5,144 nucleotides of DNA from NCBI GenBank assembly GCA_004556545.1, contig SFGO01000143.1, positions 1 through 5,144 on the forward strand, written 5' to 3'. A program made the position numbers and the translations under genes. The notes beneath the pieces were generated by a model, which saw only the letters and a list, made by a program, of their open reading frames with translations, ran no database searches and was not told where the DNA came from. Positions 5,112 through 5,144 of the stretch are shown here, piece after piece. Numbering within the stretch: the first letter of the stretch is position 1; every line of letters starts with the position of its first letter. Source of the stretch: Clostridiales bacterium. Its GTDB lineage: Bacteria > Bacillota > Clostridia > Christensenellales > Aristaeellaceae.

Positions 5112-5144
5112 ATGGAGAACAGCTATCGACGGCACGATATGTCC
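5112..5144 (+). CDS. IS5-family-like transposase, first 11 codons only
   Basis: The ATG 5112-5114 is preceded by AGGGG (5098-5102) with a 9-nt spacer, about 28 nt downstream of a near-consensus -10 box. The 11 residues present, MENSYRRHDMS, resemble the N-terminus of IS5-family transposases, many of which begin with a YRRHD-(I/M)-S motif as I recall. An in-frame ATG at 5082 overlaps the -10 box and has no SD, so it is not used. The gene reads away from the VirB4 remnant. With only 11 residues, family assignment is tentative, but the promoter, SD and IS-end context make a transposase the best reading. Confidence 0.6.
   Translation, partial: MENSYRRHDMS

Larger units (their letters stand above)
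5048..5144 (+). mobile_element. Left end of an insertion sequence (IS5-like), continues beyond window
   Basis: VirB4 coding sequence ends abruptly at about 5046. It is followed by a compact block typical of an IS end: overlapping inverted repeats (GACACT 5048-5053 with AGTGTC 5063-5068; TGTCGACA 5053-5060), a strong promoter facing inward, an SD and a transposase start. TA at 5046-5047 could be the target duplication, as in the IS427 group of the IS5 family, but the other end is not in the window. The family is judged mainly from the first transposase residues and is therefore tentative. Confidence 0.65.

Noticed and set aside
1..5144. CRISPR array, tRNA or rRNA genes
   Set aside because: No regularly spaced direct repeats and no cloverleaf or rRNA-like stretches were seen; the three palindromes are far apart and irregularly spaced.

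Overview
The window is a piece of an integrative and conjugative element (ICE) of the Tn1549/CTn type. Such elements are common in gut Clostridia (Oscillospiraceae/Lachnospiraceae and relatives). The assignment rests on gene content and order, read on the minus strand: a VirB4/TraE-type conjugation ATPase, a membrane-anchored NlpC/P60 cell-wall hydrolase, a small coiled-coil DUF4315 protein, a secreted or anchored DUF4366 protein, two small cysteine-rich proteins (the second of the 'cysteine-rich VLP' type) and a charged ICE-type protein of unknown function. The DNA is GC-rich by eye and every minus-strand start has a purine-rich Shine-Dalgarno (SD) sequence, as expected for a high-GC Firmicute. 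The host species cannot be fixed from the sequence.

Layout from the right edge leftwards. 5048-5144 is the left end of an insertion sequence with its own promoter (TCGACA, 17-nt spacer, TATAAT) and the first 11 codons of a plus-strand transposase that resembles the IS5 family. 3874-about 5046 is the C-terminal half of the VirB4-like ATPase, cut off by that IS. 2256-3893 is the hydrolase, 1991-2242 DUF4315, 1293-1994 DUF4366, 1133-1285 a 50-aa CxxC protein and 793-1143 a 116-aa cysteine-rich protein. Then come 174 nt of non-coding, stem-loop-rich DNA (619-792) and a gene of unknown function that runs off the left edge (1-618). There is no credible plus-strand gene apart from the transposase.

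How the genes fit together: from VirB4 to the cysteine-rich protein, neighbouring genes overlap or lie within about 13 nt, so they look like one translationally coupled conjugation operon. VirB4 would power the type IV secretion channel. The hydrolase would open the peptidoglycan. DUF4366 sits at the cell surface, and the small proteins are accessory factors of unknown role. With VirB4 broken, this copy of the element is probably unable to transfer itself unless helped.

The most unusual signal is a short palindrome (core ACTTCGGGACA, short spacer, complementary arm) present three times at or near gene junctions: 636-666, 2017-2041 and 3845-3869. It is non-coding in one place. In the other two it is translated into the same peptide, NVPKS, in unrelated proteins. 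It looks like a small dispersed element of the ICE operon, possibly acting as an RNA hairpin.
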